DNA from: Mycobacterium syngnathidarum
GTDB lineage: Bacteria > Actinomycetota > Actinomycetes > Mycobacteriales > Mycobacteriaceae
DNA: 64,000 nt
Reading direction: 5' to 3'
NCBI RefSeq assembly: GCF_001942625.1
Contig: NZ_MLCL01000089.1
Coordinates: 62,001-126,000, forward strand
The first letter of the stretch is position 1, and each line of letters begins with the position of its first letter. This document shows positions 54,104 through 63,908 of the stretch, piece after piece. Both the position numbers and the translations under genes were made by a program. The notes beneath the pieces are model-generated. The model did no database searches and had not been told where the DNA came from. It worked only from the letters and a program-made list of their open reading frames with translations.

Positions 54104-54421
54104 GTCTGCTGCAAAGAGGTACCGATCAGGTCACCGTCTTCGCCGAGACGGTAGTGACTGACTCAGACGGCAACAAGGTGACCAAACCAGGCACGGTCGG
54201 AGTCGTCTGCCGTGCGGTCGTGCAGCGGCTGTCGTCCACCGAGAACGACGACGGGACCACCTTGAGGTATCGGGCTACGGCTGGTCGGATACGACGGTCT
54301 ACTGGGCGCTCAGAGCGCCGTCGAGTGGAACGGCAAGCGGTACGCCATCGACGGGGATCCGAAGATCTACAACGGAAGCAGCAGAACCGCTCACGTCGAT
54401 TACACATTGGTCCGGCGGTAG
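54100..54421 (+). pseudogene. Phage head-tail stopper-like gene with frameshift
   Basis: Starts MSLLQRGTDQVTVFAETVVTDSDGN with the previous stop overlapped. After TLRYR the frame leaves phage-like sequence. Shifting by one base restores LRLVGYDGLLGAQSAVEWNGKRYAIDGDPKIYNGSSRTAHVDYTLVRR and a stop. A single extra G in the run at 54272-54274 accounts for it. The product would otherwise be a head-tail closure protein of about 106 residues. Sequencing error is the alternative explanation. Confidence 0.75.
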
Positions 54422-55032
54422 TTTGCTGAAAGCAGCCGGAAACCCGACATCATCATGGAGGGCTACTTGCACGAAATTGCTTCGCGTATGAAACGGCCTC
54501 CGACATGCACTTATCTGAAGTATGACCAAGATCACATCCGGTACATGCGTATCACAAGCTACGGGATAAGAGCAGCTCACGGCCCTAGCAAACTGCATAC
54601 TCGCAGGTCGCAGCTTGTCGGCGGTGGTCACCATTGCGTGCTCCATGACGCCACTGCTTGTCTGCTTCGCCGCCATCATCCTGCTGGTGCTCGCCGTCTG
54701 CGCCGCCGTACGACTGTGCAATCTCGATCACGTCGACCTTAATGCGAACGTGTTGAAGCTCGCAGTATCAGCTTCAGCGTGAAGAGCCGGCCCCCACGTA
54801 AAAGCCCCGGATCGCCAGTCCCCAAGAAGTCACGACGGTGAGGAGAAAAAGTCGTGGGGGACCGAATGCGGCCCTTTACTTCCGAGGGACGACCCACCGT
54901 CTCCCTCGAACAAATTCCTCGCAGCTATTGCGGGACCGTCACTTCGAAGGTCATGAACCCAGATCGGTCTTTCGTCCGGCGACACGATGTGGTTCCCGGC
55001 TAATGACCTGTTGGTTTAGCTACATTCAGAGG
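54422..55032 (+). other. Region without a clear gene between phage genes and the pentapeptide gene
   Basis: About 610 bases with no convincing full-length gene. It contains a stretch of coding-like small frames (54522 onward) and, from 54783, G/C-rich non-coding sequence. No repeats or tRNA-like fold seen. It may mark the right-hand attachment junction. Confidence 0.4.
54645..54782 (+). CDS. Small membrane-protein-like open frame
   Basis: 45 residues: MTPLLVCFAAIILLVLAVCAAVRLCNLDHVDLN..., one clear hydrophobic helix at residues 3-22. The frame upstream (LTALANCILAGRSLSAVVTIACS) looks equally coding-like and reaches back to a TAA at 54567, beyond which a further 15 codons start with ATG 54522. 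Either a tiny membrane protein or a remnant of a longer gene broken by that TAA. Confidence 0.4.
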   Translation: MTPLLVCFAAIILLVLAVCAAVRLCNLDHVDLNANVLKLAVSASA

Positions 55033-56175
55033 ATGGTTTCGGAAGGAGAACCGTCAGAGCAGCCTGACGGCGATTCGTTGAAACAACCTGCCGGCAATGG
55101 CAAGAAGACGTGGCGCTATGACCCGCTGTTGGTTACCGCTGCAGTGGCCGTAGCCGTCACTCTGCTGGTGCTGATAGCCATAGCGGCCTCGGCCTACCTC
55201 TTCCATTGGGAGGGCTTCTGGCGGGGGATGGGTCAGCCGTACGCCACGACACTGGCAGCACTCGCAGCTGTCAGTGCCGGGGCAATCGCTCTGCACAACA
55301 GCCGCTCCCAGCTCGAAGAGCTACGGGAGCAACGGAGACTGGATCACACACGTTGGGTGGAACAGCGAGAGCAGGATCGGGCGCGCTGGTCGCAAGAGCA
55401 GGAGCGCTGGGAGGATCAAAAGAAGCGCGACGCGATCAAAGACCTCCGCGACCGGTTCTCCGAGATCACGACGCAGTTGGCAGACAACAGCCCAACTGTG
55501 CGGCGATCTGGGGCATACGCGATGGCTGCGCTCGCGAATGACTGGCGCAGCGTCGGCGAAGAGGCAGAGATGAAGGTCTGCTTCGGCGTCCTCGCTGCAT
55601 ACCTGACGACCCCAAACCCCACCTACACGGACGAACCAAAGCCGAATGCTGGAGACGATGGACCTGTTCGGGCTCTGATCGTTGCCCTCCTGTCGAGGAA
55701 CGCGGGTGCTGGCCTGGAGGATCTCTGGGGCAGCTCCAGCTTGTTGAGTGGTGCGGACCTACGCGGGGTCGCTTTCACCGCACCCGTGAACCGTGTGGAT
55801 TTCTCTGACGCTGACCTGACGGGTGCATCATTCAGTGGGATGGATTTCCGACGCACTCGTTTTGCTGGAGCGAAGCTGTCGAGGATTTCTTTTATGTACG
55901 CGGACTTGAGAGAGGCTGACTTGCGGTTCGCCGAGCTTGCTAGGACCGATTTTGAGCACGCCGATTTGAGAAGTGCTCGTCTCGACCATGCGAAGTTGCG
56001 GGGCACTGACCTCAGCGATGCAAAGTTGAACGGAGCTTCTCTGGCTTACGCGGACCTGTACGGCGTCGACCTCAGGAACACCGAACTTGAAAATGTCGCT
56101 CTGGACAGAGTCGACTACGACGATGAAACGAAGTGGCCGGAGGGTTTCACTCCGCCACCCAAGCCCTCCTGGTAA
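55033..56175 (+). CDS. Membrane protein with coiled coil and pentapeptide repeats
   Basis: 380 residues in three parts. Two transmembrane helices (LLVTAAVAVAVTLLVLIAIAASAYLF and PYATTLAALAAVSAGAIAL) are followed by a strongly charged coiled coil (QLEELREQRRLDHTRWVEQREQDRARW). The C-terminal half holds ten or more pentapeptide repeats of the A(D/N)Lxx type, starting SGADLRGVAF and running to DLYGVDLRNTELENVAL. These form a square beta-helix. ATG 55003 is an alternative in-frame start; the ribosome-binding site is weak for both. Its base composition is phage-like. Could be prophage cargo such as a defence or exclusion protein, by analogy only. Confidence 0.75.
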   Translation: MVSEGEPSEQPDGDSLKQPAGNGKKTWRYDPLLVTAAVAVAVTLLVLIAIAASAYLFHWEGFWRGMGQPYATTLAALAAVSAGAIALHNSRSQLEELREQRRLDHTRWVEQREQDRARWSQEQERWEDQKKRDAIKDLRDRFSEITTQLADNSPTVRRSGAYAMAALANDWRSVGEEAEMKVCFGVLAAYLTTPNPTYTDEPKPNAGDDGPVRALIVALLSRNAGAGLEDLWGSSSLLSGADLRGVAFTAPVNRVDFSDADLTGASFSGMDFRRTRFAGAKLSRISFMYADLREADLRFAELARTDFEHADLRSARLDHAKLRGTDLSDAKLNGASLAYADLYGVDLRNTELENVALDRVDYDDETKWPEGFTPPPKPSW

Positions 56176-56193
56176 TAGGACTCCGACACGCGA

Positions 56194-56220
56194 AGGCCCC
56201 CGCCGCACGGACGGGGGCCT
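56194..56220. terminator. Bidirectional terminator between the pentapeptide gene and groEL1
   Basis: Perfect 9-base stem AGGCCCCCG/CGGGGGCCT with a 9-base loop, between the convergent stop codons of the pentapeptide gene and groEL1. No T run, but strong and symmetric. Confidence 0.75.
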
Positions 56221-56235
56221 CCTCGCTACTCCGAA

Positions 56236-57864
<1,629 letters not shown>

Positions 57865-57882
57865 TCATGACTCCTGACGCAA

Positions 57883-57928
57883 CCGCCCCGGAAACCTCCC
57901 GTGCTGAACACGGGGATCTCCGGGGCGG
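57883..57928 (-). ncRNA. Nested stem-loop between groES and groEL1
   Basis: Outer arms CCGCCCCGGA/TCCGGGGCGG enclose inner arms CCCGTG/CACGGG with a 5-base loop, so the intercistronic transcript can fold into a strong two-step hairpin just 28 bases upstream of the groEL1 start. It could be an RNase processing or attenuation point separating groES and groEL1 levels, which processing studies in M. tuberculosis suggest occurs in this operon. Confidence 0.6.
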
Positions 57929-57940
57929 ATGCACGAGTAC

Positions 57941-58240
57941 TTACTTGGCGACGACAGCCAGCACGTCGCGAGCGGACAGGATCAGGTACTCCTCGCCGTT
58001 GTACTTGATCTCGGTGCCGCCGTACTTGCTGTAGATGACGGTGTCGCCCTCGGCAACGTCCAGGGGGATCCGCTTCTCGCCGTCCTCATCCCAGCGGCCG
58101 GGGCCAACTGCGACGACGGTGCCTTCCTGCGGCTTTTCCTTGGCGGTGTCGGGGATGACCAGACCGGAAGCGGTCGTGGTCTCGGCCGCATTGGCCTGAA
58201 CGAGGATCTTGTCCTCGAGTGGCTTGATGTTGACTGCCAC
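57941..58240 (-). CDS. groES: Co-chaperonin GroES
   Basis: 99 residues: [54 protein letters not shown], with the mobile loop [10 protein letters not shown] that binds GroEL, and the C-terminal [22 protein letters not shown]. Forms the heptameric lid. Preceded by a CIRCE operator 140 bases upstream. Matches Rv3418c. Confidence 0.97.
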   Translation of the reverse strand: MAVNIKPLEDKILVQANAAETTTASGLVIPDTAKEKPQEGTVVAVGPGRWDEDGEKRIPLDVAEGDTVIYSKYGGTEIKYNGEEYLILSARDVLAVVAK

Positions 58241-58379
58241 GATGGAAGCCCTCCACTTGTTTGGGTATCGAGTCCCGGTGTTCTCCGGGGCCCTCGGGTT
58301 AACCAGGTGTTCGGCAGGCGTCCGTGCCCTTCGCTCCGTCGTCGCGGGTGCCGGCGCTGGGGGGTTGGCCGCGTGCCAC

Positions 58380-58406
58380 CTAGCACTCTATACATGCGAG
58401 TGCTAG
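58380..58406. promoter_or_regulatory. CIRCE element (HrcA operator) of groES-groEL1
   Basis: CTAGCACTC, nine bases (TATACATGC), GAGTGCTAG: a perfect 9-9-9 match to the CIRCE pattern TTAGCACTC-N9-GAGTGCTAA apart from the outer bases. HrcA binds it and is released on heat shock. A further overlapping AGCACTC half-site follows at 58405. Confidence 0.92.
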
Positions 58407-58491
58407 CACTCAAGGGTGGGTTGTGCCTGCCGCCCACTCCTTCGCGACGAAGACGGTCCACGGTTGCACCGCAAGCCCATTCCCACTACAC

Positions 58492-58507
58492 TCGAACATG
58501 TGTTCGA
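58492..58507 (+). promoter_or_regulatory. Consensus SOS box spanning the start of the HNH gene
   Basis: TCGAACATGTGTTCGA is a perfect fit to TCGAAC-N4-GTTCGA. The GTG start codon of the gene lies within it, so LexA would cover the start site of a leaderless transcript. SOS boxes at the starts of 13E12-family genes are known in M. tuberculosis. Confidence 0.88.
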
Positions 58508-59789
58508 AACGAGCTTCGCGATCGATCTCGACGCCACCGAGGAGGCGTTGGTCGATCAGCTCGCCGCGATGAACCGTGCCGCCGCGGGCATCGCGGCCGG
58601 GCAGGCACGAGTGACGGCAATGCTGGAAGCCAAGCGTCATGCCCGCAAGGCCGCAGAGGGCGTCCCTGCCCACCAGCGCGGCAGAGGTCTGGCCTCCGAG
58701 GTCGGCCTGGCCCGCAAGGCCTCGCCATGGCACGGAGCCAGGTATCTGAAGTGCTCCCGGATCCTGGTCGACCACATGCCTTTCACCCTTGCCGCGCTGG
58801 AGTCTGGGGTACTCACCGAGGTCCGGGCGATGATCATCGCGGACCAGGCCGCCTGCCTGACGCCGGCAGATCGACACGCGATGGACGCCGCACTGTGTGC
58901 CGACCCTGATGTGCTGGATGGCCTGGGAGACAGGAAGGTGGAGGCTGAGGCCGGGCGGGTGGCGTTTCGGCTCGACCAGGACGCGGTGATGGCGCGCATC
59001 AGCCGCCATCAGTGCGATCGCACCGTCACCGCACGGCCGGCCCCGCACGGCATGATGTACCTCACGGCGCTGCTGACCGCGGCCGAAGGCGTCACCGCTT
59101 ATCAGGCGTTGCAGGCGGAGGCCGCCGCGGCCGCGGCCGCCTCGATCTCCGCCGGAGATGGATGCAAGGGTCGGGGCCCGTTGATGGCTGATGCCTTCTA
59201 TCGACGCGTCACTGGGCGTGAGGTCGGGGCGGCGGTCCCCGTCGCGCTCAATCTGGTGGTCTCGGACGAGAGCTTGTTGGCCCACGGTCCCGACCCGGCG
59301 GTGCTGCAGGGATACGGCCCCATTCCGGCGGCGGTGGCCCGGCAGATGGCCTTGGCGGCGCTGCTGGATCCCCAGGTCGAATCCGCGGTGCGCAAGCTCT
59401 ACGCCGATCCGGCCACCGGCAACCTGGTCGCGCTGGAGTCCACCGCCCGGGCGTTCCCCAAGGGGCTGCGCTGGTTGATCGCCTTGCGTGACCAGCGCTG
59501 CCGCACCCCGTACTGCGACGCGCCGGTTCGCCACATCGACCACATCACCCGGCATGCAGAGGGCGGCCCGACCAGCGCCGTCAACGGACAAGGGCTGTGT
59601 GAACGCTGCAATTACACCAAGGAATACGCGGGATGGCGCACCGCGACCGCCTACGACCGGCACGGCCGCCACACCACAGAACTCACGACCCCGACCGGGC
59701 GCACCTATCGAAGTACCGCCCCACCGCTACCCATCGGCGCGCGGGTGTTCACCAGCGACATCCACGTCGTAAAACTTCGCGCCGCATAG
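58500..59789 (+). CDS. 13E12-family DUF222/HNH endonuclease protein
   Basis: 429 residues. The N-terminal DUF222 region (AAGIAAGQARVTAMLEAKRHARKAAEG, PWHGARYLKCSRILVDHMPFTLAALESG) is typical of the mycobacterial 13E12/REP13E12 family. The C-terminal HNH domain is CRTPYCDAPVRHIDHITRHAEGGPTSAVNGQGLCERCNYTK, with both zinc Cys pairs and the HIDH histidines. GTG 58500 is preferred because it lies inside the SOS box and gives the family N-terminus; an upstream open stretch is non-coding. Damage-induced expression is inferred from the box. Function of the family is unclear. Confidence 0.87.
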   Translation: MFETSFAIDLDATEEALVDQLAAMNRAAAGIAAGQARVTAMLEAKRHARKAAEGVPAHQRGRGLASEVGLARKASPWHGARYLKCSRILVDHMPFTLAALESGVLTEVRAMIIADQAACLTPADRHAMDAALCADPDVLDGLGDRKVEAEAGRVAFRLDQDAVMARISRHQCDRTVTARPAPHGMMYLTALLTAAEGVTAYQALQAEAAAAAAASISAGDGCKGRGPLMADAFYRRVTGREVGAAVPVALNLVVSDESLLAHGPDPAVLQGYGPIPAAVARQMALAALLDPQVESAVRKLYADPATGNLVALESTARAFPKGLRWLIALRDQRCRTPYCDAPVRHIDHITRHAEGGPTSAVNGQGLCERCNYTKEYAGWRTATAYDRHGRHTTELTTPTGRTYRSTAPPLPIGARVFTSDIHVVKLRAA

Positions 59790-59825
59790 CGCCCAGCAGG
59801 TGACCGGTCGACCTGGACACCGGTG

Positions 59826-60251
59826 TTATATCGGGATGCTCAGATGTTCGGACACATCTCCCACCATCTCCACATCGACGGTGCGCTCGGTGAAGTACCA
59901 CCCGTGGTCGTCACGGGCGAACACGTCGGCATAGCGCCCGACGACGATCGGCTGCAGCGGCACGCTGTCGGTCTTCTGCACCACACAGAACGTCGAGCGG
60001 GCCGTGGCATGGTCACCATCGACGTCGACGATCGGATTGAGCACCAGATGGCGGGTGCGCGGGGTGTTGCCGTGTTCGGGGAACCGACGGGTCGTCGACA
60101 CGAACAGCTTGGCAATCGCCGACGGCCCCGACACCCCCATGAACGAGCCCCGGCCCAGCAGCTTCCCGACCCCGTCGAAGTCGCCGGCGTCGATCAACTC
60201 GGCGTAGCGGTAGAGCAGCTCGGTGACCTCCAGCTTGTCCACAGCGCTCAC
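59826..60251 (-). CDS. SnoaL/NTF2-like protein at the end of the tsa operon
   Basis: 141 residues. [28 protein letters not shown], then [26 protein letters not shown] and [25 protein letters not shown] form a cone-shaped NTF2/SnoaL-like fold, as in ring-hydroxylating dioxygenase small subunits and steroid isomerases. It overlaps the tsaD stop by four bases. Not part of the usual tsa set; its job there is unknown. Confidence 0.85.
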   Translation of the reverse strand: MSAVDKLEVTELLYRYAELIDAGDFDGVGKLLGRGSFMGVSGPSAIAKLFVSTTRRFPEHGNTPRTRHLVLNPIVDVDGDHATARSTFCVVQKTDSVPLQPIVVGRYADVFARDDHGWYFTERTVDVEMVGDVSEHLSIPI

Positions 60252-61270
60252 GCCACCTGCCCCTTGACCACCGGCAGCCCGGGATCACTGGCCGCATCCA
60301 GCGGCGACGGGGCGGCGCCTGCCGCGATCAGGTGCGCGGCAAAGGAGGCGATCATCGCGCCGTTGTCGGTGCACAACCGCGGCCGTGGCACCCGCAGGGT
60401 CAGCCCCGCCGCCGCACAGCGCTGCTCGGCGAGTTCGCGCAGCCGGGAGTTGGCCGCCACCCCGCCGGCGATCAGCAGGGTGGACACACCCAGATCGGTG
60501 GCCGCCCGCACGGCCTTTGCGGTCAGCACGTCGGCGACGGCCTCCTGGAAACCGGCCGCCACGTCGGCCTGCGACGCCTCCGGATGGGCTTCCACATAGC
60601 GGGCCACCGCGGTCTTGAGCCCGGAGAAGCTGAACACGTACGGATCGTCGCGCGGTCCGGTCATACCCCGCGGGAAGACGATGGCGCTGGGGTCCCCGGT
60701 GCGGGCCAGTTCATCGAGCACTCGTCCGCCCGGGTAACCCAAGCCGAGCAGCCGGGCCACCTTGTCGTAGGCCTCACCGGCGGCGTCGTCGACGGTGCTG
60801 CCCAACTCGACGATGGGCTCGCCCAGCGACCGGACATGCAGTAGGTGGGTGTGCCCGCCGGAGACCAGCAGCCCCACGCTCTCGGGCAGCGGCCCGTGGT
60901 CGTACACGTCGGCGGCCAGATGCCCGCCCAGGTGGTTGACCCCGTAGAACGGCACGTCCCAGCCGGCTGCGTACGCCTTGGCGGCGGCCACACCGACCAG
61001 CAGCGCCCCGGCCAATCCGGGCCCGATGGTCGCGGCGACGACGTCGGGCCGCTCGATACCGGCCGCGTCCAGGGCCCGGCGCATGGTCGGCCCCAACGCT
61101 TCCAGGTGTGCGCGCGAGGCGATCTCGGGGACGACGCCGCCGTAACGGGCATGCTCGTCCACGCTGGAGGCGACCTCGTCGGCCAATAGCGTTACGGTTC
61201 CATCCTCGGCGAGGTCGGCAATGCCGACTCCGGTTTCGTCACAAGAACTTTCGATGGCAAGGATGATCAT
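60248..61270 (-). CDS. tsaD: tRNA N6-threonylcarbamoyladenosine transferase TsaD
   Basis: 340 residues. ASKHA fold with [16 protein letters not shown], iron/metal-binding [19 protein letters not shown] and [15 protein letters not shown] loop [10 protein letters not shown]. Transfers the threonylcarbamoyl group to A37 of tRNAs reading ANN codons, with TsaB and TsaE encoded just upstream. Matches Rv3419c (gcp). Confidence 0.96.
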   Translation of the reverse strand: MIILAIESSCDETGVGIADLAEDGTVTLLADEVASSVDEHARYGGVVPEIASRAHLEALGPTMRRALDAAGIERPDVVAATIGPGLAGALLVGVAAAKAYAAGWDVPFYGVNHLGGHLAADVYDHGPLPESVGLLVSGGHTHLLHVRSLGEPIVELGSTVDDAAGEAYDKVARLLGLGYPGGRVLDELARTGDPSAIVFPRGMTGPRDDPYVFSFSGLKTAVARYVEAHPEASQADVAAGFQEAVADVLTAKAVRAATDLGVSTLLIAGGVAANSRLRELAEQRCAAAGLTLRVPRPRLCTDNGAMIASFAAHLIAAGAAPSPLDAASDPGLPVVKGQVA

Positions 61271-61728
61271 GTCGGGTTCCCTTGGGGAAGGCGTTGCATG
61301 GTGTAGGCATCAGCCCCACTCGCGCGGTAATACCGCTTGCGCAGGCCGATGTTGACGAATCCGAAGCTCTCGTACAGGCCGATGGCCGGCTCGTTGTCGG
61401 TGCGGACCTCCAGGAAAACCGTTCCGCCCGAGGCATAGTCGAGCAGGTCGCCGAGCAGCCGACGTCCTATCCCCTGCCCCTGGAAGTCGGGATCGACGCC
61501 GATGGTGTGGATCTCGTACTCGTACGGGCGCATTCGGCCCAGCCGCGAGATCCCGGCGTAGCCGACCAGCACCCCGTCGCTGCGGGCCGCGATATACCGA
61601 TTGTGCTTGGCGTCGAGTTCGGCCAGAAACGCCCGCGCCGGCCAGGGATCGTCACCGGCGAACAGCTTGGCTTCCAACTCCGCGCACCGCGCGGCGTCGG
61701 CGCGCGTGAGCGCGTCGAACACGGTCAT
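61267..61728 (-). CDS. rimI: GNAT-type N-acetyltransferase RimI
   Basis: 153 residues. Acetyl-CoA binding loop [26 protein letters not shown] and the C-terminal [28 protein letters not shown] are standard for RimI, which acetylates the N-terminal Ala of ribosomal protein S18. Lies between tsaB and tsaD with 4-base overlaps on both sides. Matches Rv3420c. Confidence 0.93.
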   Translation of the reverse strand: MTVFDALTRADAARCAELEAKLFAGDDPWPARAFLAELDAKHNRYIAARSDGVLVGYAGISRLGRMRPYEYEIHTIGVDPDFQGQGIGRRLLGDLLDYASGGTVFLEVRTDNEPAIGLYESFGFVNIGLRKRYYRASGADAYTMQRLPQGNPT

Positions 61729-62363
61729 TTCCGCACCGCCACAGAAGGTTTGGCGTCGGGCCGACGCAGGTACAGCGGGACCAGCGGTTGCGGGTCAGCC
61801 CAATCGGCGACGGCGCGCACCAGCCCCGCGGGCGATGGGTACACCACCTCGAGCCGGGGCAGAGCGAACAGCGCGGCATGCTCAGCTGAACCGGCGACCG
61901 CGGCGACCGAGCTCGCCAGCACGGCCGCCACGTCGGCGGGAGCGTTGACGGACGGACCGTCGACCCGGACACCGTCACGGTAGTGCGCCCAGTACACCTC
62001 GCGCCGCCGCGCATCGGTGACCACCAATACGTCGCCGTCGGTGTGGATTCCGATGCCGTCCAGGCTGCACACTCCGTGCACCGGAACGCCCAGCGCATGC
62101 CCGAACGCCGCGGCACTGGCCATCCCCACCCGCAGCCCGGTGAACGGGCCCGGGCCGCACCCGACGACCACCGCATCGAGATCGGCCATCGTGATCCCGG
62201 CATCGGACAGCGCGCCGAGCACGTTCGGCGTGAGCTGTTCGGCGTGTGCCCGGGCATCGACGGTGACGCGTTCGGCGAGGGCGTGCACCGAACCGTCCTC
62301 GGCGCGACGGACCACACCGGCGCTGACCGCCTGGGTCGCGGTGTCGATGGTCAACACATTCAT
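61725..62363 (-). CDS. tsaB: TsaB, t6A-modification partner of TsaD
   Basis: 212 residues. ASKHA-type start MNVLTIDTATQAVSAGV; VDARAHAEQLTPNVLGAL; VVGCGPGPFTGLRVGMASAAAFGHALGVPV. It lacks the metal-binding His pair of TsaD, as expected, and forms a heterodimer with it. Start at MNVLTID gives an ATGA overlap with tsaE. Matches Rv3421c. Confidence 0.93.
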   Translation of the reverse strand: MNVLTIDTATQAVSAGVVRRAEDGSVHALAERVTVDARAHAEQLTPNVLGALSDAGITMADLDAVVVGCGPGPFTGLRVGMASAAAFGHALGVPVHGVCSLDGIGIHTDGDVLVVTDARRREVYWAHYRDGVRVDGPSVNAPADVAAVLASSVAAVAGSAEHAALFALPRLEVVYPSPAGLVRAVADWADPQPLVPLYLRRPDAKPSVAVRK

Positions 62364-62827
62364 GGGGTGCTCCACTGCCAGATCACCGTGCGTGTCTCGG
62401 TTTCGGTGTCCCGCTCGATGCGGATGTCCAGGTGATGGTCGGAGAGGCGCTCCGCCAGACCCTCACCCCACTCCACCACGACCACGGCGTCGTCCAGGTC
62501 GGTGTCGAGATCGAGCGCGTCGAGCTCGCCCAGCAGGTCGACACCGGGGTGATCGAGCAGCCGGTACATGTCCACGTGCACCATCGCCGGCCGTCCGGCC
62601 TGTCGGGGGCGATGCACCCGGGCCAGCACGAACGTCGGCGAGACCACCGGACCGTCGACATCCATGGCCTGGGCGATGCCCTTGGCCATCACAGTCTTGC
62701 CCGCACCCAACGGGCCCGACAGCACCACCACGTCTCCGGCTGTGAGCCCGGCGCCCAACGTGGCGCCCAGCGCGATGGTGTCCTCGGTGGTGGCCGGCTG
62801 GGCCGTGCCGGCGCCGCGCTCAGCCAC
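62360..62827 (-). CDS. tsaE: TsaE, ATPase of the t6A system
   Basis: 155 residues. Walker A VVLSGPLGAGKTVMAKGIAQAM, then SPTFVLARVH, a Walker B-like VVVVEWGEGLAERL, all typical of TsaE/YjeE. Drives turnover of the TsaBD complex. Overlaps the hydrolase by eight bases upstream and tsaB by four downstream. Matches Rv3422c. Confidence 0.95.
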   Translation of the reverse strand: MAERGAGTAQPATTEDTIALGATLGAGLTAGDVVVLSGPLGAGKTVMAKGIAQAMDVDGPVVSPTFVLARVHRPRQAGRPAMVHVDMYRLLDHPGVDLLGELDALDLDTDLDDAVVVVEWGEGLAERLSDHHLDIRIERDTETETRTVIWQWSTP

Positions 62828-63908
62828 GGAACCGGACCCGATCGCGGACCCGACGGCTCAAGGTGACCAACTTGGACGGGGTGGCCCGCTCCACCAGTCG
62901 GACCAGTGCGTCATCGATCACCACGGGCTCCTCAAGCTGGACCAGATGACCCGCGCCCCCGACGATGACCAGTTCGGAGCGGGGTAGCTGTGCGGCCATG
63001 GCCTTTGAGTATTCCATTGGTGTGAGCAGATCCCGGTCACCGCAGGCAATCAGCGTCGGTACTTTTGCCAGCACCCGCAACGCTGCGGCTTCGTCGTGGA
63101 CTTCCAAGGCGTGCAGGAACTCGACGAGCGTGGTGATCGAGGTGCCGTGCATCATCCGATGGGAGAACTCGACCACGCTCGGGCTGACCGCCTCATCGCC
63201 GTAGGACGCCGCGCGCAGTACCGGCCCGATCACCGACCGGGCCGCACCCCGGGTGCGATGCACCGCGCCGGGCGCATAGCGGGCCACGAACCGCACCGCC
63301 TCCAGCGCCGGGTTACGCAGGATCTCCCCCAGGGGTGAGCGGGCCACGCCTTCGACCGCCGAGGAGATCACCGCGGCACCCACAACCTGCTTGGGATAGC
63401 GGTGCGGGAACTGCCGCGCATGCGACAGCACCGTCATGCCGCCCATGGAGTGGCCGACGAGCACCGCGGGCCCGCGCGGAACCGTAACGGCCAGAACAGC
63501 TTCCAGATCACGACCGAGTTGCTCGACGGTGTAGGTGTCCGGCGACGCCGCTCCGGACTGACCGTGGCCCCGCTGGTCGTAGAACACCATCCGCACCTGC
63601 GGGCCCCATTGCTCGGCCAGTCGGGTGCGCTGAAAGTAGAAGGCGCCCATACGCAGACAGAAACCGTGCGCAAACACCACCGTCAGCGGTGCGTCGTTGG
63701 GACCGACCTCACGCACTGCCAGCGGCACCCCGTCCTCGGTGGTCACCACTGAACTGCGGTCGGCATCGAGGCGTTCGAAATCCTCACCCAGATAAGGATC
63801 GTCGCCGGCTGCGCGGCGAGTCAGTGACCGCGCCACCGACCGGCCCGCCACCGTGCCCACGGCGGTCAGCCCGGCGGCACCGGCCAACCACTGAGCATTG
63901 CGACTCAA
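62820..63908 (-). CDS. Alpha/beta hydrolase between alr and tsaE
   Basis: 362 residues. N-terminal hydrophobic segment ([23 protein letters not shown]), oxyanion region [16 protein letters not shown], nucleophile GHSMGG, acid CGDRDLLTP and base [11 protein letters not shown]: a complete Ser-Asp-His triad. Substrate unknown; the anchor suggests membrane association. The TTG start overlaps the alr stop as TTGA. This gene is a constant neighbour of alr and tsaE in mycobacteria. Confidence 0.85.
   Translation of the reverse strand: MSRNAQWLAGAAGLTAVGTVAGRSVARSLTRRAAGDDPYLGEDFERLDADRSSVVTTEDGVPLAVREVGPNDAPLTVVFAHGFCLRMGAFYFQRTRLAEQWGPQVRMVFYDQRGHGQSGAASPDTYTVEQLGRDLEAVLAVTVPRGPAVLVGHSMGGMTVLSHARQFPHRYPKQVVGAAVISSAVEGVARSPLGEILRNPALEAVRFVARYAPGAVHRTRGAARSVIGPVLRAASYGDEAVSPSVVEFSHRMMHGTSITTLVEFLHALEVHDEAAALRVLAKVPTLIACGDRDLLTPMEYSKAMAAQLPRSELVIVGGAGHLVQLEEPVVIDDALVRLVERATPSKLVTLSRRVRDRVRFRG

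Larger units (their letters stand above)
51334..54421 (+). mobile_element. Prophage remnant (structural-gene fragments and cargo)
   Basis: Between a truncated cyclase and the groEL1 region lie fragments of phage head genes: a C-terminal major capsid piece, a small-terminase-like piece, a head-tail connector and a frameshifted head-tail stopper. Two reverse-strand genes split them. Codon use and base composition look less GC-rich than in neighbouring genes, notably 51900-53250. No integrase, portal, large terminase or lysin gene remains and no att repeat was found. The right limit is uncertain; the pentapeptide gene up to about 56190 may belong to it. Confidence 0.75.

Noticed and set aside
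54299..54721. 140-codon minus-strand frame in the prophage
   Set aside because: Lies antisense to the frameshifted stopper and downstream remnant; no recognisable domain.
57929..58909. 326-codon plus-strand frame across groES and the HNH gene
   Set aside because: Antisense to groES in one half and out of frame with the HNH gene in the other.
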